A stretch of DNA of 64,000 nt, taken from contig JAFQCH010000023.1 in NCBI GenBank assembly GCA_017416485.1, positions 125,262 through 189,261 of the forward strand, given 5' to 3'. The notes beneath the pieces were generated by a model. That model had not been told where the DNA came from and searched no databases. It saw only the letters and a list, made by a program, of their open reading frames with translations. The stretch is from Clostridia bacterium (lineage in GTDB: Bacteria; Bacillota; Clostridia; Oscillospirales; Acutalibacteraceae). A program made the position numbers and the translations under genes. Shown in pieces: positions 1 through 7,828 of this stretch (the first letter of the stretch is position 1; every line of letters begins with the position of its first letter).

Positions 1-299
1 AATCGTTTTCGACGAATCAACCCCCCGTCCCCCAATCTTGGGGGTGGCGAAAAGGTGTTTTTGTTCAATAAGCTTGCGTCATTCAATGAGCCGCAGGCGA
101 ATTATATGCAAATTGCTCACAACGCGAGCAATTTCCTATATAATAAAAAATGAAAAGTACGCATTACAGTGAATACATACTTTTCAAAAAGTGTCTGTAT
201 TGTTCTTCGGAAGCTATCGTTATACTCCTTTAAATCCTCGCTTTGCGGATAGTATTTTCTGAAATCATCAATTATAGCTTTATTACTGCATTGGTATGG
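1..299. other. Gene-free left edge with inverted repeats
   Basis: No complete gene is visible. Bases 31-46 form a near-perfect C/G-rich inverted repeat (CCCCCAA, TC, TTGGGGG). Bases 110-134 form a second hairpin with 9-bp arms (AAATTGCTC / GAGCAATTT). On the minus strand the frame of the neighbouring ABC transporter stays open for about 60 codons past its TGA stop, reading protein-like residues (for example DDFRKYYPQSEDLKEY), but it has no start of its own. The stretch may be a degraded tail of an older gene or chance. Confidence 0.4.
151..186 (-). terminator. Terminator downstream of the ABC exporter
   Basis: Nine-base arms TGAAAAGTA (151-159) and TACTTTTCA (178-186) pair. Read on the minus strand the hairpin runs straight into a U-rich tract (A-run at 143-150 on the plus strand). 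It lies about 115 bases past the stop of the ABC gene, so a long 3' untranslated region is implied. Confidence 0.55.
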
Positions 300-2114
300 T
301 CAATTCTGATAATTTTCGCCTTGCTTGACAAACATTTCGTAATATTTGCCTTTGCGTTCCATCAGTTCGTTGTGCGTTCCGCTTTCAATGATTTTGCCGT
401 TTTCAATATGATAAATGCAATCGAAATCACGCACCGTTGAAAGTCTGTGTGCAATCATAATCGTTGTGGCTGTGTTTGAAACATCCAAAATATTCTGCAT
501 TAGTTTGACTTCAGCCAACGGGTCAAGTGCTGATGACGGCTCATCGAGAATTAAAAGTCCAAAGTCCGACGTGAACAATCTGGCGAGCATTAACTTCTGC
601 GCTTCGCCGCAGGAAAGGGCAATGCCGTCTTCTGTGAATTCGCGGGAAACCATGGTGTCAAGATTTCCGTTTGCTCTGTTCAGAACATCTGATAATCCAA
701 TCTTGTCAAGAATTGCAATCAGTTTTTCATCTGGTACTGTATGGTATACGGTCAGATTGTCGCGAAGACTCATGGCAAGCACACGAACATCCTGAAATAC
801 AACACCCGTGTTTAATCTCAAGTTGTGAATATTGTACTCTTTTATGTTCTTTCCGTTTACAAGCACCGCACCGCTGTTTACGTCATACAAACGCAGAATC
901 AGCTTTGTTAATGTGGTTTTGCCGGCGCCGTTTTCACCGACGATTGCAACCCTTTGACCGGGTTTTATGTGCATGTTGAAATCATTGAATAACATGGATT
1001 CTTCATCATAACCGAAAGCAACATCCTTGAATTCAATTTCATATCTTCCTTCGGGAGCTGCAACTGCATTTTCTTTCGGCGGTTCAATTTTGGATTCGGC
1101 TTCGAAGAATTCAGCAACCTTTTCACCGTTTGCAATACATTGCAGAATCTGTGTAACACTGCTTGCCGCATCATTCAGCCCATCTGCAAGTGCAGTTGAC
1201 GCAACTGTCAGAGAGGCATACAAGCCGATCTGTGATTTATCACCGTCAATAACAAAAAAAATGATATAAGCAAGTATGCAAGCTGCCTGAATGGGAGAAA
1301 TTGCCCCCTGAAAAAGATGAAACGGGGCTACTTTTTTTATGAATTGCTTATACACGGTCTGAAAATTATACATTGCCGCATTGATTGAGTTCAAAAGTTT
1401 AACACCTGCTCCCGATGCCCGCAATTCAGCCGCATTTTCCTTTGTTTTAAGAACTCTGCCGGCATATTCCATCGGTCGCCACGCATCCATGAGATTTACT
1501 TCATAATCGGCTGACGGTTTGATCGCGGGAAGCCCTGCAAGCGCATTCAATATAACAAAAAACGCAGTAATACCGAGCAAAACAGGCCCCGTAGTTGCAA
1601 TGATTGCAATCATCGCAATTACGGTTGCAATTCCGCGCAGAATATCCGGCAGAATCATCACCACATTTTGCGCATGAACAGGGAAGTTGTCTTGCGCAAA
1701 AATGAATTTTACAAAAAAGTCGGGATGGTCATAGTATTTGAAATCTGTTTCCAAGGCTTTTTGGTTGACATCGTTTTTGATTTTGTTGCTTACCTTCACA
1801 AGGGTCATCTGTGTATATGCCATCTGAATCACTTTTTCGAGTGCCGAAACCAACACTATGAACAACGTGAACAAAATAATAATGGTTATAACCTCATTGC
1901 GTGGTGCCTCATTCATAACCGCATCAATTGCTTTCTGTGGTAAAAGTGCAGTCAAATAGGATGAAACAGGTTGCAATACCACAGACATAAGCAGAATTGT
2001 CAGCATATATCCCTTGCCGTATTTCCAATATGGTTTCAGCAGAAACAGAATGTATTTAATTTTTGATAATTTTTTTGTTTCTTTATCTTTTTTATCTGCC
2101 TTGTTTTTATTCAT
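300..2114 (-). CDS. ABC transporter, fused permease and ATPase
   Basis: A 604-residue half-transporter of the ABC exporter type. The N-terminal half (about residues 25-320) carries the membrane segments. The ATPase half has Walker A GENGAGKTTL, signature LSCGEAQK, Walker B LLILDEPSSALDP and an H-loop AHRLS. The signature departs from the usual LSGGQ but keeps the serine. The start was set at the ATG at 2114, which has AAGGA upstream; a TTG two codons earlier is less likely. No partner half-transporter is adjacent, so it probably works as a homodimer or with a distant partner. Substrate cannot be inferred; peptides, lipids or drugs are all possible. Confidence 0.85.
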   Translation of the reverse strand: MNKNKADKKDKETKKLSKIKYILFLLKPYWKYGKGYMLTILLMSVVLQPVSSYLTALLPQKAIDAVMNEAPRNEVITIIILFTLFIVLVSALEKVIQMAYTQMTLVKVSNKIKNDVNQKALETDFKYYDHPDFFVKFIFAQDNFPVHAQNVVMILPDILRGIATVIAMIAIIATTGPVLLGITAFFVILNALAGLPAIKPSADYEVNLMDAWRPMEYAGRVLKTKENAAELRASGAGVKLLNSINAAMYNFQTVYKQFIKKVAPFHLFQGAISPIQAACILAYIIFFVIDGDKSQIGLYASLTVASTALADGLNDAASSVTQILQCIANGEKVAEFFEAESKIEPPKENAVAAPEGRYEIEFKDVAFGYDEESMLFNDFNMHIKPGQRVAIVGENGAGKTTLTKLILRLYDVNSGAVLVNGKNIKEYNIHNLRLNTGVVFQDVRVLAMSLRDNLTVYHTVPDEKLIAILDKIGLSDVLNRANGNLDTMVSREFTEDGIALSCGEAQKLMLARLFTSDFGLLILDEPSSALDPLAEVKLMQNILDVSNTATTIMIAHRLSTVRDFDCIYHIENGKIIESGTHNELMERKGKYYEMFVKQGENYQN

Positions 2115-2158
2115 AATCAATCCATCCTTGTTACTTCCTAATAAAATATTATTTAAAA

Positions 2159-2188
2159 ATTATATCATATTTTACATTTGAATTTCAA
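2159..2188 (-). promoter_or_regulatory. Sigma-A promoter of the ABC exporter
   Basis: On the minus strand TTGAAA (2183-2188) and TATAAT (2159-2164) are separated by 18 bases, about 45 bases upstream of the start codon. Confidence 0.55.
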
Positions 2189-2292
2189 TATACAGAATCG
2201 ATTAAAAAATCACCGAAAATGCAGAATTGAAAACAACAACTATGTGTCAGGATGTTTGCCCTGCTAAAAGTCAAGTGGAGAATTTTGAAAAT

Positions 2293-2305
2293 TGACGGGA
2301 CTTGA
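2293..2305 (-). repeat. 13-bp copy of the tRNA-Leu T-arm sequence
   Basis: TGACGGGACTTGA recurs exactly 100 bases away inside the tRNA-Leu gene (2393-2405). Flanking matches on the minus strand (ATGCAAG and TTCA, in the same order as in the tRNA variable arm) suggest a decayed duplicate of the tRNA 3' half. It lacks an acceptor stem and CCA. Confidence 0.45.
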
Positions 2306-2340
2306 CTCTCGCGTTGCGCCGCGTGAAGTTCCTTGCATCG

Positions 2341-2383
2341 AAAAGAAAAAAGTGCACCAACCACAAGGGTTGCTGCACTTTTT
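2341..2383 (-). terminator. Terminator of tRNA-Leu
   Basis: Arms AAAAGTGCA (2348-2356) and TGCACTTTT (2374-2382) pair with further inner pairing (CAACC / GGGTTG). On the minus strand the hairpin is followed by TTTTTTCTTTT. It starts immediately after the encoded CCA of the tRNA. Confidence 0.85.
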
Positions 2384-2470
2384 TGGTGCGGATGACGGGA
2401 CTTGAACCCACATGAACTTGCATTCACTAGAACCTGAATCTAGCGCGTCTGCCAATTCCGCCACATCCGC
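2384..2470 (-). tRNA. tRNA-Leu (anticodon CAG)
   Basis: Class II tRNA of 87 nt with an encoded CCA end. The acceptor stem is GCGGATG / CATCCGC, with discriminator A. The anticodon stem CTAGA/TCTAG encloses loop TTCAGGT, giving anticodon CAG (complement at 2434-2436), which reads CUG leucine codons. A long variable arm follows, and the T-loop is GGTTCAAGTCC. It has its own promoter upstream and a terminator directly downstream, so it is a single-gene transcript. Confidence 0.95.
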
Positions 2471-2490
2471 ATGTTTAGACGACATGCAAT

Positions 2491-2519
2491 ATAATAGCAC
2501 TACTTATTGCAAAAGTCAA
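2491..2519 (-). promoter_or_regulatory. Sigma-A promoter of tRNA-Leu
   Basis: Minus-strand TTGACT (2514-2519), a 17-base spacer and TATTAT (2491-2496). The transcript would begin about 15 bases before the mature tRNA 5' end. Confidence 0.8.
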
Positions 2520-2618
2520 GAGGAAAATGAGAGAATTGAAAAATTTTATGAGTAAAATGACAATGAAGAAAAAAAAGTATTTTTATGTCTCTTATTTCAG
2601 ATTATAAAACATAAAAAA

Positions 2619-2657
2619 CAGATGCTCTTAAGTGATATATCAACCTAAGAGTATCTG
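2619..2657. terminator. Bidirectional terminator between GPH carrier and tRNA
   Basis: Arms CAGATGCTCTTAAG (2619-2632) and CCTAAGAGTATCTG (2644-2657) pair with two mismatches or wobbles. T-runs follow on the plus strand (2659-2665), and an A-run precedes the hairpin, giving a U-run on the minus strand. It probably ends the GPH carrier transcript. Confidence 0.7.
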
Positions 2658-2711
2658 CTTTTTTTATTATTTCTTTTGGGCTGTGTTACATGCAACATCC
2701 CATTATTTGTA

Positions 2712-4196
2712 TTATTCTGCGGTTGCAACCTGTTGCGATTCTTCCAGCGCTTTAGCGCGTCTTTGCTGCAATTCTTCCTGAATCGGAATCAGTTTTTTCT
2801 TGGAAAGGGGATAAATGATGGTCAGAATCAGAATCAGGCTGTAAACGATTGCAGGAACGATGGTGCACATTCTGTAAATACTGTGTCCGACAGAGCCTTT
2901 CGTGGTTGTAACAGTATCCTTGAGCTTGTCGCTGTAGCCCGTCTTTTTAAGAAGTTGCATTCCGCCGGAGTCGGCAATGGTTTGGCCGACCTTTCTTGCA
3001 AATGTGTAAACAGCATAAATTGCACTTTCGCTTTTTTCATATGTTGTATATTCGTGATAATCGATGCAATCCATAACGATTGCCCAGTTGGTGATGCTCA
3101 TGAAGGAATATCCAAGGCCAATGAGAGCCTGCATGACGAAGAACAGAATCTTGCCGGGCAGGAACACTGCATTGAAGATGGCTGCTGCGGAGGAAAGGAC
3201 TAATCCGAATACGCAAAGTTCTTTCTTTCCGAATTTTTCAACCAACTTCGGTACAAACAGAATCATCACCGCCATGGGAGCATAGGTGCACAGGGTGTTG
3301 AAAATGCCGAGATTGGAATCGCCGAAGTAATTCTTATACAGATATTGATTGAAAGATCCGAACTGCAGAAGTCCGCTGATAAGCACACCTGAAATCATGA
3401 CCATCATAAACGGCAAACTCTTGAAAAGGGAACCATATGTTTTTTTGATGTTGATTTTCTTCTTTTCCGGTGCAGACTGAATGCGTTCTTTGGTCGTTTT
3501 GAAGCAGGTCAGATACATTGCCGCAGAGGCAACGGAGAAAACCAGAACGAGAATCAATGCACGTTTGTCGCTGAATTGCGATGCGATTGTTCCGTCCGGC
3601 TGTTCGATCTTGCTGTAAATAAGTGCCTGTCCGACGAGGGTGGGCATTGCACCGCCGACACCGCCGCCGATGGATCGGAAGGTGGAAAGCAGAGTTCTGC
3701 CTTTGGGGTCATCGGTAATGACCGATGCAAGGGAGCCGTAGGGGATGTTCATACCTGTATACAACATACCGAAAGCGGTATAAGTGATGTATGCAAAAGC
3801 AAGAAGAATGGTGTAATTGCTGATAAACTGACTGATATTCAGGAAACAGAGAATGCAGGACACAGCAAGCGGAATGCAGACAACTTTGATATAAGGTCTG
3901 AATTTTCCGTCTTTCGTCGGTTTTCTGGCATCAACTATCAATCCCCACATCGGGTCATTGATTGCATCCCATAAGCGGACAACAAGGAACAGAACCGTGA
4001 TGTCATTGTAAACCTTGTCTGCATCAAAACCGACCATAAGGCTGTCGGTGTAGAATACCTTGAGGAAGGTCGAAATGAATGTCAGCACCAACAGATTACC
4101 GATGTCACCAAACATGTAACCGATGCCTTCTTTGATGCCGATGGCATTCGGATGGCGGAGTGCGGTTGATGGAGCTGCCGCCTTCTTCTTTTTCAT
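2712..4196 (-). CDS. GPH-family (MelB-like) sugar cation symporter
   Basis: A 494-residue membrane carrier with about twelve hydrophobic segments and the glycoside-pentoside-hexuronide layout: an early DxxND-type motif (LWDAINDPMWG, about residues 83-93) that in MelB-type carriers lies near the cation site. It would import a sugar or glycoside with Na+ or H+. The start has a strong AAGGAGGATC site. It is divergent from a sugar-phosphate isomerase-like gene, with back-to-back promoters between them, which suggests a shared carbohydrate role; the substrate is unknown. A second GPH carrier is at 30255-32756. Confidence 0.85.
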   Translation of the reverse strand: MKKKKAAAPSTALRHPNAIGIKEGIGYMFGDIGNLLVLTFISTFLKVFYTDSLMVGFDADKVYNDITVLFLVVRLWDAINDPMWGLIVDARKPTKDGKFRPYIKVVCIPLAVSCILCFLNISQFISNYTILLAFAYITYTAFGMLYTGMNIPYGSLASVITDDPKGRTLLSTFRSIGGGVGGAMPTLVGQALIYSKIEQPDGTIASQFSDKRALILVLVFSVASAAMYLTCFKTTKERIQSAPEKKKINIKKTYGSLFKSLPFMMVMISGVLISGLLQFGSFNQYLYKNYFGDSNLGIFNTLCTYAPMAVMILFVPKLVEKFGKKELCVFGLVLSSAAAIFNAVFLPGKILFFVMQALIGLGYSFMSITNWAIVMDCIDYHEYTTYEKSESAIYAVYTFARKVGQTIADSGGMQLLKKTGYSDKLKDTVTTTKGSVGHSIYRMCTIVPAIVYSLILILTIIYPLSKKKLIPIQEELQQRRAKALEESQQVATAE

Positions 4197-4226
4197 AGAA
4201 TGATCCTCCTTTTACAATATATGTTC

Positions 4227-4255
4227 ATTTTACACAATAAAAAAGCTTCTGTCAA
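4227..4255 (-). promoter_or_regulatory. Sigma-A promoter of the GPH carrier
   Basis: Minus-strand TTGACA (4250-4255), a 17-base spacer and TAAAAT (4227-4232). Confidence 0.65.
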
Positions 4256-4269
4256 TCAAATGTTCAAAG

Positions 4270-4298
4270 TTGACATGGCTGCACAAAAAAAATATAAT
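4270..4298 (+). promoter_or_regulatory. Consensus sigma-A promoter of the isomerase-like gene
   Basis: Perfect TTGACA (4270-4275), 17-base spacer and perfect TATAAT (4293-4298). The -35 box lies only 14 bases from the -35 box of the opposing GPH promoter, so a single regulator bound between them could act on both. Confidence 0.8.
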
Positions 4299-4329
4299 AT
4301 AAACATATTATCAAAAGCGAGGTGCGAAA

Positions 4330-5168
4330 ATGTTTGTTCTTTCTGCTTTTGCAGATGAATATGATCAGGATTTTGACAAACAGTTGAAGGCTTGCAGAAA
4401 AATCATTTGCATTATATTGAAGTGCGCAATGCAGATGGCATCAATGTTGCACAGTGGACATACAATAAAGCAGTTGAGATTGCAGAAAAATTAAAAAATT
4501 GCAGCATGCAGGTGTCTGCAATCGGTTCACCACTCGGCAAAGTTTTTGCAGATTGTGACATGGCAGAATATGTAAAAACAATTGAGCATATTTGCGGTGT
4601 CGCAGATATTTTGTCTTGTAATCGGATTCGCGTTTTCAGTTTTTATAAGCCGTCAAATATGACGGATTCGGAGTATAAAAAAGCGGTTTTTGATAAAACG
4701 GAGGAAATGCTCAATGTAGCTGCAAGGCATAATAAACAACTTTGTCTTGAAAATGAAGCAGGACTTTACGGTGAAGCTCCCGAAAAATGTATGGAATTGT
4801 TGGATTGGTTCGGCGGCACATTGAAATGCTGTTTTGATATGGGGAATTTCAGACTGCAAGGCTATGAATCGTATCCTGATGCGTATGAGCTGTTGAAAAA
4901 ATATATAGCCTATTTTCACATCAAGGATTCTTTTGACCACGGTGCGATCGTGCCTGCCGGTAGCGGAGAAGCAAAAATCAAAGATATTCTTATTGCTTAT
5001 GACCGTGAATTCCGCCGGGATTGTTTTGCGACCATCGAACCGCATCTCGTTACATTTGACGGATTATCTGCATTGACGAAGAAGGCCATAGAACATAAAT
5101 TTGTTTATGATACAAAAGAAAACGCGTTTTCCGATGCCGTGCAAAGGTTTAGACAATTGATGCAATAA
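4330..5168 (+). pseudogene. Sugar phosphate isomerase/epimerase, frameshifted
   Basis: A xylose-isomerase-like TIM-barrel protein (AP endonuclease family 2 fold). Translation should start at ATG 4330 (MFVLSAFADEYDQDFDKQLK), but that frame ends at TAA 4492-4494. The matching remainder, starting with QKNHLHYIEVRNADG, lies in another frame from about 4392 to the stop at 5168. One missing base near 4387-4391 (an expected AAG-GGC-TTG-CAG) explains this. The rest looks intact, with metal or active-site signatures LENEAG, CFDMGNF and HIKD. A restart at TTG 4392 lacks a usable ribosome site and would lose the first beta strand. Either a real recent mutation or a sequence error. Confidence 0.75.
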
Positions 5169-5172
5169 AAAA

Positions 5173-5189
5173 GCGGCGAAAATCGCCGC
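5173..5189 (-). terminator. Terminator downstream of sdaA
   Basis: GCGGCGA (5173-5179) and TCGCCGC (5183-5189) form a perfect hairpin. The minus-strand read continues into TTTTTT, so it best serves the serine dehydratase gene; it may also work on the plus strand. Confidence 0.65.
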
Positions 5190-5223
5190 AAAATGTTATT
5201 TCTATCTCGTTATATAGGATTTA

Positions 5224-5241
5224 CATCCCGCGTAGGGGATG
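5224..5241 (+). terminator. Possible terminator of the isomerase-like gene
   Basis: CATCCC (5224-5229) and GGGATG (5236-5241) pair, followed by a T-rich tract (about 5243-5260) on the plus strand. The stem is short. Confidence 0.45.
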
Positions 5242-5275
5242 CTTATGTTTTTTCTTTTTTATTCACTTGTTCAAT

Positions 5276-6505
5276 TTACGGCATCTGCCTTTTGATGCTC
5301 ATTTTTTTCTTCTGATACAATTTTGCAAGACCGCCCTCGCTGGTTTCGCGGTATTGATAAGCGAGATCACGGCCTGTTTCGTGCATGGTTTCCACCACCA
5401 TGTCGAAACTGATTTTTCTTGAACCTGACAGGAAATTTGCCAGACTCAACGCATTGATCGCACGCATGGCAGCAACAGCATTTCTTTCAATACATGGGAT
5501 TTGCACAAGCCCGTGGATCGGGTCGCAGGTAAGGCCAAGGTGGTGCTCCATTGCTACTTCTGCGGCATATTCAATTTGGCCGATTCCCATTTCATACAGT
5601 TCGGCAAGTGCCGCCGCTGCCATTGAGCAAGCAGATCCGATTTCTGCCTGACAGCCTGATGCGGCGCCTGAAATGGTTGCATTGGTTTTGATCAAATTTC
5701 CGATGATTCCGCCAACGGCCAGTGCGCGAATAATGTCTTCATCTGAAAATCCCTTTTTTATCTGCGTATAATACAATGCCGCGGGAACAACACCGCAAGC
5801 ACCGCAGGTCGGAGCCGTAACAACAATACCCGCATCTGCATTCTGTTCACTGGCAGCATAAGCATAGGCGCAAACAAGTCGGTTTTCTCTTGTTGCTTCA
5901 CTTTCATCGATGTGGCGTTGATTGAAAAGATATTGCGCCTTTCTTTCAACATGAAGTCCGCCGGGTAATTCCCCGGATGCGGCAAGGCCGGCTGCAATAC
6001 AGTGTTTCATGGTTTGCCAAACGGTTGTCAAATGTGCTTTGATTTCTTCACCTTCGCGTAGGAAACAATATTCGGAAATACGCATGTTATGTTCAATGCA
6101 GAAGGCGGCAATTTCTTTGAATGTGTTTTCGGGATAGATATCGGGTGTGTCAATGTCGGGTCTGCCTTCTACCTTGATAGCCCCGCCGCCGACACTGTAA
6201 ACGCGCATGAAAGCAATTTCATTGTCCTTTTTATATGCCTTCATATCCATTGTGTTGGGATGGGGCATACTCTCGTTTTCTTCATCAAAAATGATATTAC
6301 AAGATATCGGTTCAAATGTTTCTTTGATAGCACGGTCGGTTTGGTGGCCTTTTCCTGTAAGTGCCAATGAACCGTACAAGGTGACTTCAAAACGATCGGC
6401 ATCGGCATTTTCTGATGCAAAAAGTTTTGCTGCTTTAACCGGCCCCATGGTATGAGAGCTTGACGGACCTCGCCCGATGCAGTATAATTCTTTCAGAGAT
6501 TTCAT
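5276..6505 (-). CDS. sdaA: L-serine ammonia-lyase (single chain, iron-sulfur)
   Basis: A 409-residue protein that deaminates L-serine to pyruvate and ammonia in the cytosol. It has the beta-domain motif GPSSSHTMGP near the N terminus and the alpha-domain motifs TAPTCGACGVVPA, ISGAASGCQAEIG and LGLTCDPIHGLVQIPC, whose cysteines are expected to hold the 4Fe-4S cluster. The fused beta-alpha arrangement is the single-chain type. I set the start at ATG 6505, which has GGAG 8 bases upstream, rather than the upstream ATG at 6517. Monocistronic, with its own promoter and a terminator. Confidence 0.93.
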   Translation of the reverse strand: MKSLKELYCIGRGPSSSHTMGPVKAAKLFASENADADRFEVTLYGSLALTGKGHQTDRAIKETFEPISCNIIFDEENESMPHPNTMDMKAYKKDNEIAFMRVYSVGGGAIKVEGRPDIDTPDIYPENTFKEIAAFCIEHNMRISEYCFLREGEEIKAHLTTVWQTMKHCIAAGLAASGELPGGLHVERKAQYLFNQRHIDESEATRENRLVCAYAYAASEQNADAGIVVTAPTCGACGVVPAALYYTQIKKGFSDEDIIRALAVGGIIGNLIKTNATISGAASGCQAEIGSACSMAAAALAELYEMGIGQIEYAAEVAMEHHLGLTCDPIHGLVQIPCIERNAVAAMRAINALSLANFLSGSRKISFDMVVETMHETGRDLAYQYRETSEGGLAKLYQKKKMSIKRQMP

Positions 6506-6533
6506 AATCGTCTCCATTTTTTCATTTTTTTAT

Positions 6534-6562
6534 ATTTTACCTTCATTTATACAAAAAGTAAA
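6534..6562 (-). promoter_or_regulatory. Sigma-A promoter of sdaA
   Basis: Minus-strand TTTACT (6557-6562), 17-base spacer and TAAAAT (6534-6539). Confidence 0.55.
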
Positions 6563-6619
6563 GCATAATTTAACTCTTTTGGCGTATTTTTAATTTACCA
6601 CATAAAAGGAGAACTTGGT

Positions 6620-7264
6620 ATGAAAAAAATTTTTGTTTGCGTTTTGATTCTTGTGTTGGTTTGTTTTTGCTTTGTCGCCTGTAAGAATACCGACACCACA
6701 CCAACATCTACTGTAACCGATCCCGATACGGGTGATGTGATTGACACTGCAACACAGTATGTTACAAATGATAACGGTTATATTGTTCAGCCTTCCAATG
6801 CCTTGCAAGAACTTATTCCCGGCATGCTGATGTGTTATCTGGACTATATTGTGGATGATGCTGCCTATCTTGATCATGTCACGGTTGCTGTAACCCCCGA
6901 AATCATTCAGTCACCTGCTCAATTTGAAGCCTTTTTTGCCACGGAAGAACAGCCGGACGAAATCGCAAAAGCCAATGCTTTGTATGCAGAAATGACGGCA
7001 ACGCAGGAAGGAAAGGCAATTTACCATGATTTGGTTTTTTATGATTCATGGAATCTGATTGTTCTTTCAGTGAGAGAATCAAACGCCCTGACAAAGCATA
7101 CAATCGATTCGGTTTCATACAGCACAGACAGCTGCATATTTTTTGTAAACGGAACAAGGGATGTTGTTGACGAAGAAGGAGAATCAACGGTTCGCCATTA
7201 TGTGTTCCGTGTTCCCAAAAACTTATACAACGGTGTCAGCCACAGTTTTACAAAAGTTGAATAA
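6620..7264 (+). CDS. Small lipoprotein of unknown function
   Basis: A 214-residue secreted protein. Residues 1-20 form a lipoprotein signal with lipobox FVAC, so the cysteine should be lipidated and the protein held on the outer face of the membrane. A short Thr/Asp-rich linker follows, then a compact domain of about 170 residues with no motif I recognise. The start has AAAGGAG upstream. It stands alone between divergent sdaA and the nusB operon and ends at a hairpin terminator. Confidence 0.75.
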   Translation: MKKIFVCVLILVLVCFCFVACKNTDTTPTSTVTDPDTGDVIDTATQYVTNDNGYIVQPSNALQELIPGMLMCYLDYIVDDAAYLDHVTVAVTPEIIQSPAQFEAFFATEEQPDEIAKANALYAEMTATQEGKAIYHDLVFYDSWNLIVLSVRESNALTKHTIDSVSYSTDSCIFFVNGTRDVVDEEGESTVRHYVFRVPKNLYNGVSHSFTKVE

Positions 7265-7273
7265 TGGTTCTTT

Positions 7274-7305
7274 AAAAGTGTGTCGTTGTGTAGCGATGCA
7301 CTTTT
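7274..7305 (+). terminator. Terminator of the lipoprotein gene
   Basis: AAAAGTG (7274-7280) pairs with CACTTTT (7299-7305), with an inner TCGTT/AGCGA stem, followed by a short T-rich stretch. Confidence 0.6.
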
Positions 7306-7349
7306 CTTTGCATAAAAACAAAAATATGCAAGAAAATATGCAAAAAAAC

Positions 7350-7378
7350 TTGTATATATAAAAAGAGTATGTTATAAT
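7350..7378 (+). promoter_or_regulatory. Sigma-A promoter of the nusB-recN operon
   Basis: TTGTAT (7350-7355), 17-base spacer and TATAAT (7373-7378), 34 bases before the nusB start. The flanking AT-rich stretch contains a tandem AAAATATGCAA-like repeat (7321-7342). Confidence 0.7.
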
Positions 7379-7412
7379 ACTTCAAAATATTGCATAACAG
7401 AGGACTTTAATT

Positions 7413-7826
7413 ATGACGAGAAGAGAAATGCGTGAACAGGCATTTGTTTTACTGTTTGAAAAAATGTTCAATGCCGAAAGCACACTGCAGGAGCTTGCTG
7501 AATTTGCTGAAGAAAGCGGTCTGTTTGCTGCAGATTCTTTTGCAATGGAGATTGCAGTGCGCACAATGGATAATGTTGCAAATATTGATGAAAGACTTTC
7601 AGCGCTTTCGCAGAAATGGTCATTGAACAGACTTTCAAGAGTTACACTGACTGTTTTGCGCCTTGCCGCAAGCGAAATTCTGTATTTTGATGATATTCCC
7701 GTGTCGGTTTCCATCAACGAAGCTGTTGAGCTTGCCAAGAAGTATGCAACAACGGAAGATGCGTCCTTTATCAATGGGGTGCTTGGTTCTTTGTCGCGTG
7801 AACTTAACAAAACGACGGAAGAATAA
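7413..7826 (+). CDS. nusB: Transcription antitermination factor NusB
   Basis: A 137-residue all-helical RNA-binding protein that joins NusE (ribosomal protein S10) on boxA RNA during rRNA transcription. Family signatures are the N-terminal TRREMREQAFVLLFE and the C-terminal SINEAVELAKKYATTEDASFINGVLG. Length is typical. It is the first gene of a ten-gene plus-strand operon; the next gene starts 2 bases after its stop. Confidence 0.95.
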   Translation: MTRREMREQAFVLLFEKMFNAESTLQELAEFAEESGLFAADSFAMEIAVRTMDNVANIDERLSALSQKWSLNRLSRVTLTVLRLAASEILYFDDIPVSVSINEAVELAKKYATTEDASFINGVLGSLSRELNKTTEE

Positions 7827-7828
7827 AA

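Noticed and set aside
110..134. Left-edge hairpin as an insertion-sequence end
   Set aside because: There is no transposase, matching second end or target duplication in the window; the hairpin alone is insufficient.
4392..5168. Treating TTG 4392 as the true start of the isomerase gene
   Set aside because: There is no properly spaced ribosome site, and the missing N-terminal strand is encoded in another frame just upstream behind a perfect promoter.
5276..6505. Possible split-subunit serine dehydratase (sdaAA/sdaAB)
   Set aside because: A single uninterrupted frame carries both domains, so it is the single-chain form.
7321..7342. Tandem AAAATATGCAA repeat as a possible CRISPR or iteron
   Set aside because: There are only two short copies in AT-rich promoter DNA, with no spacers or replication genes nearby.
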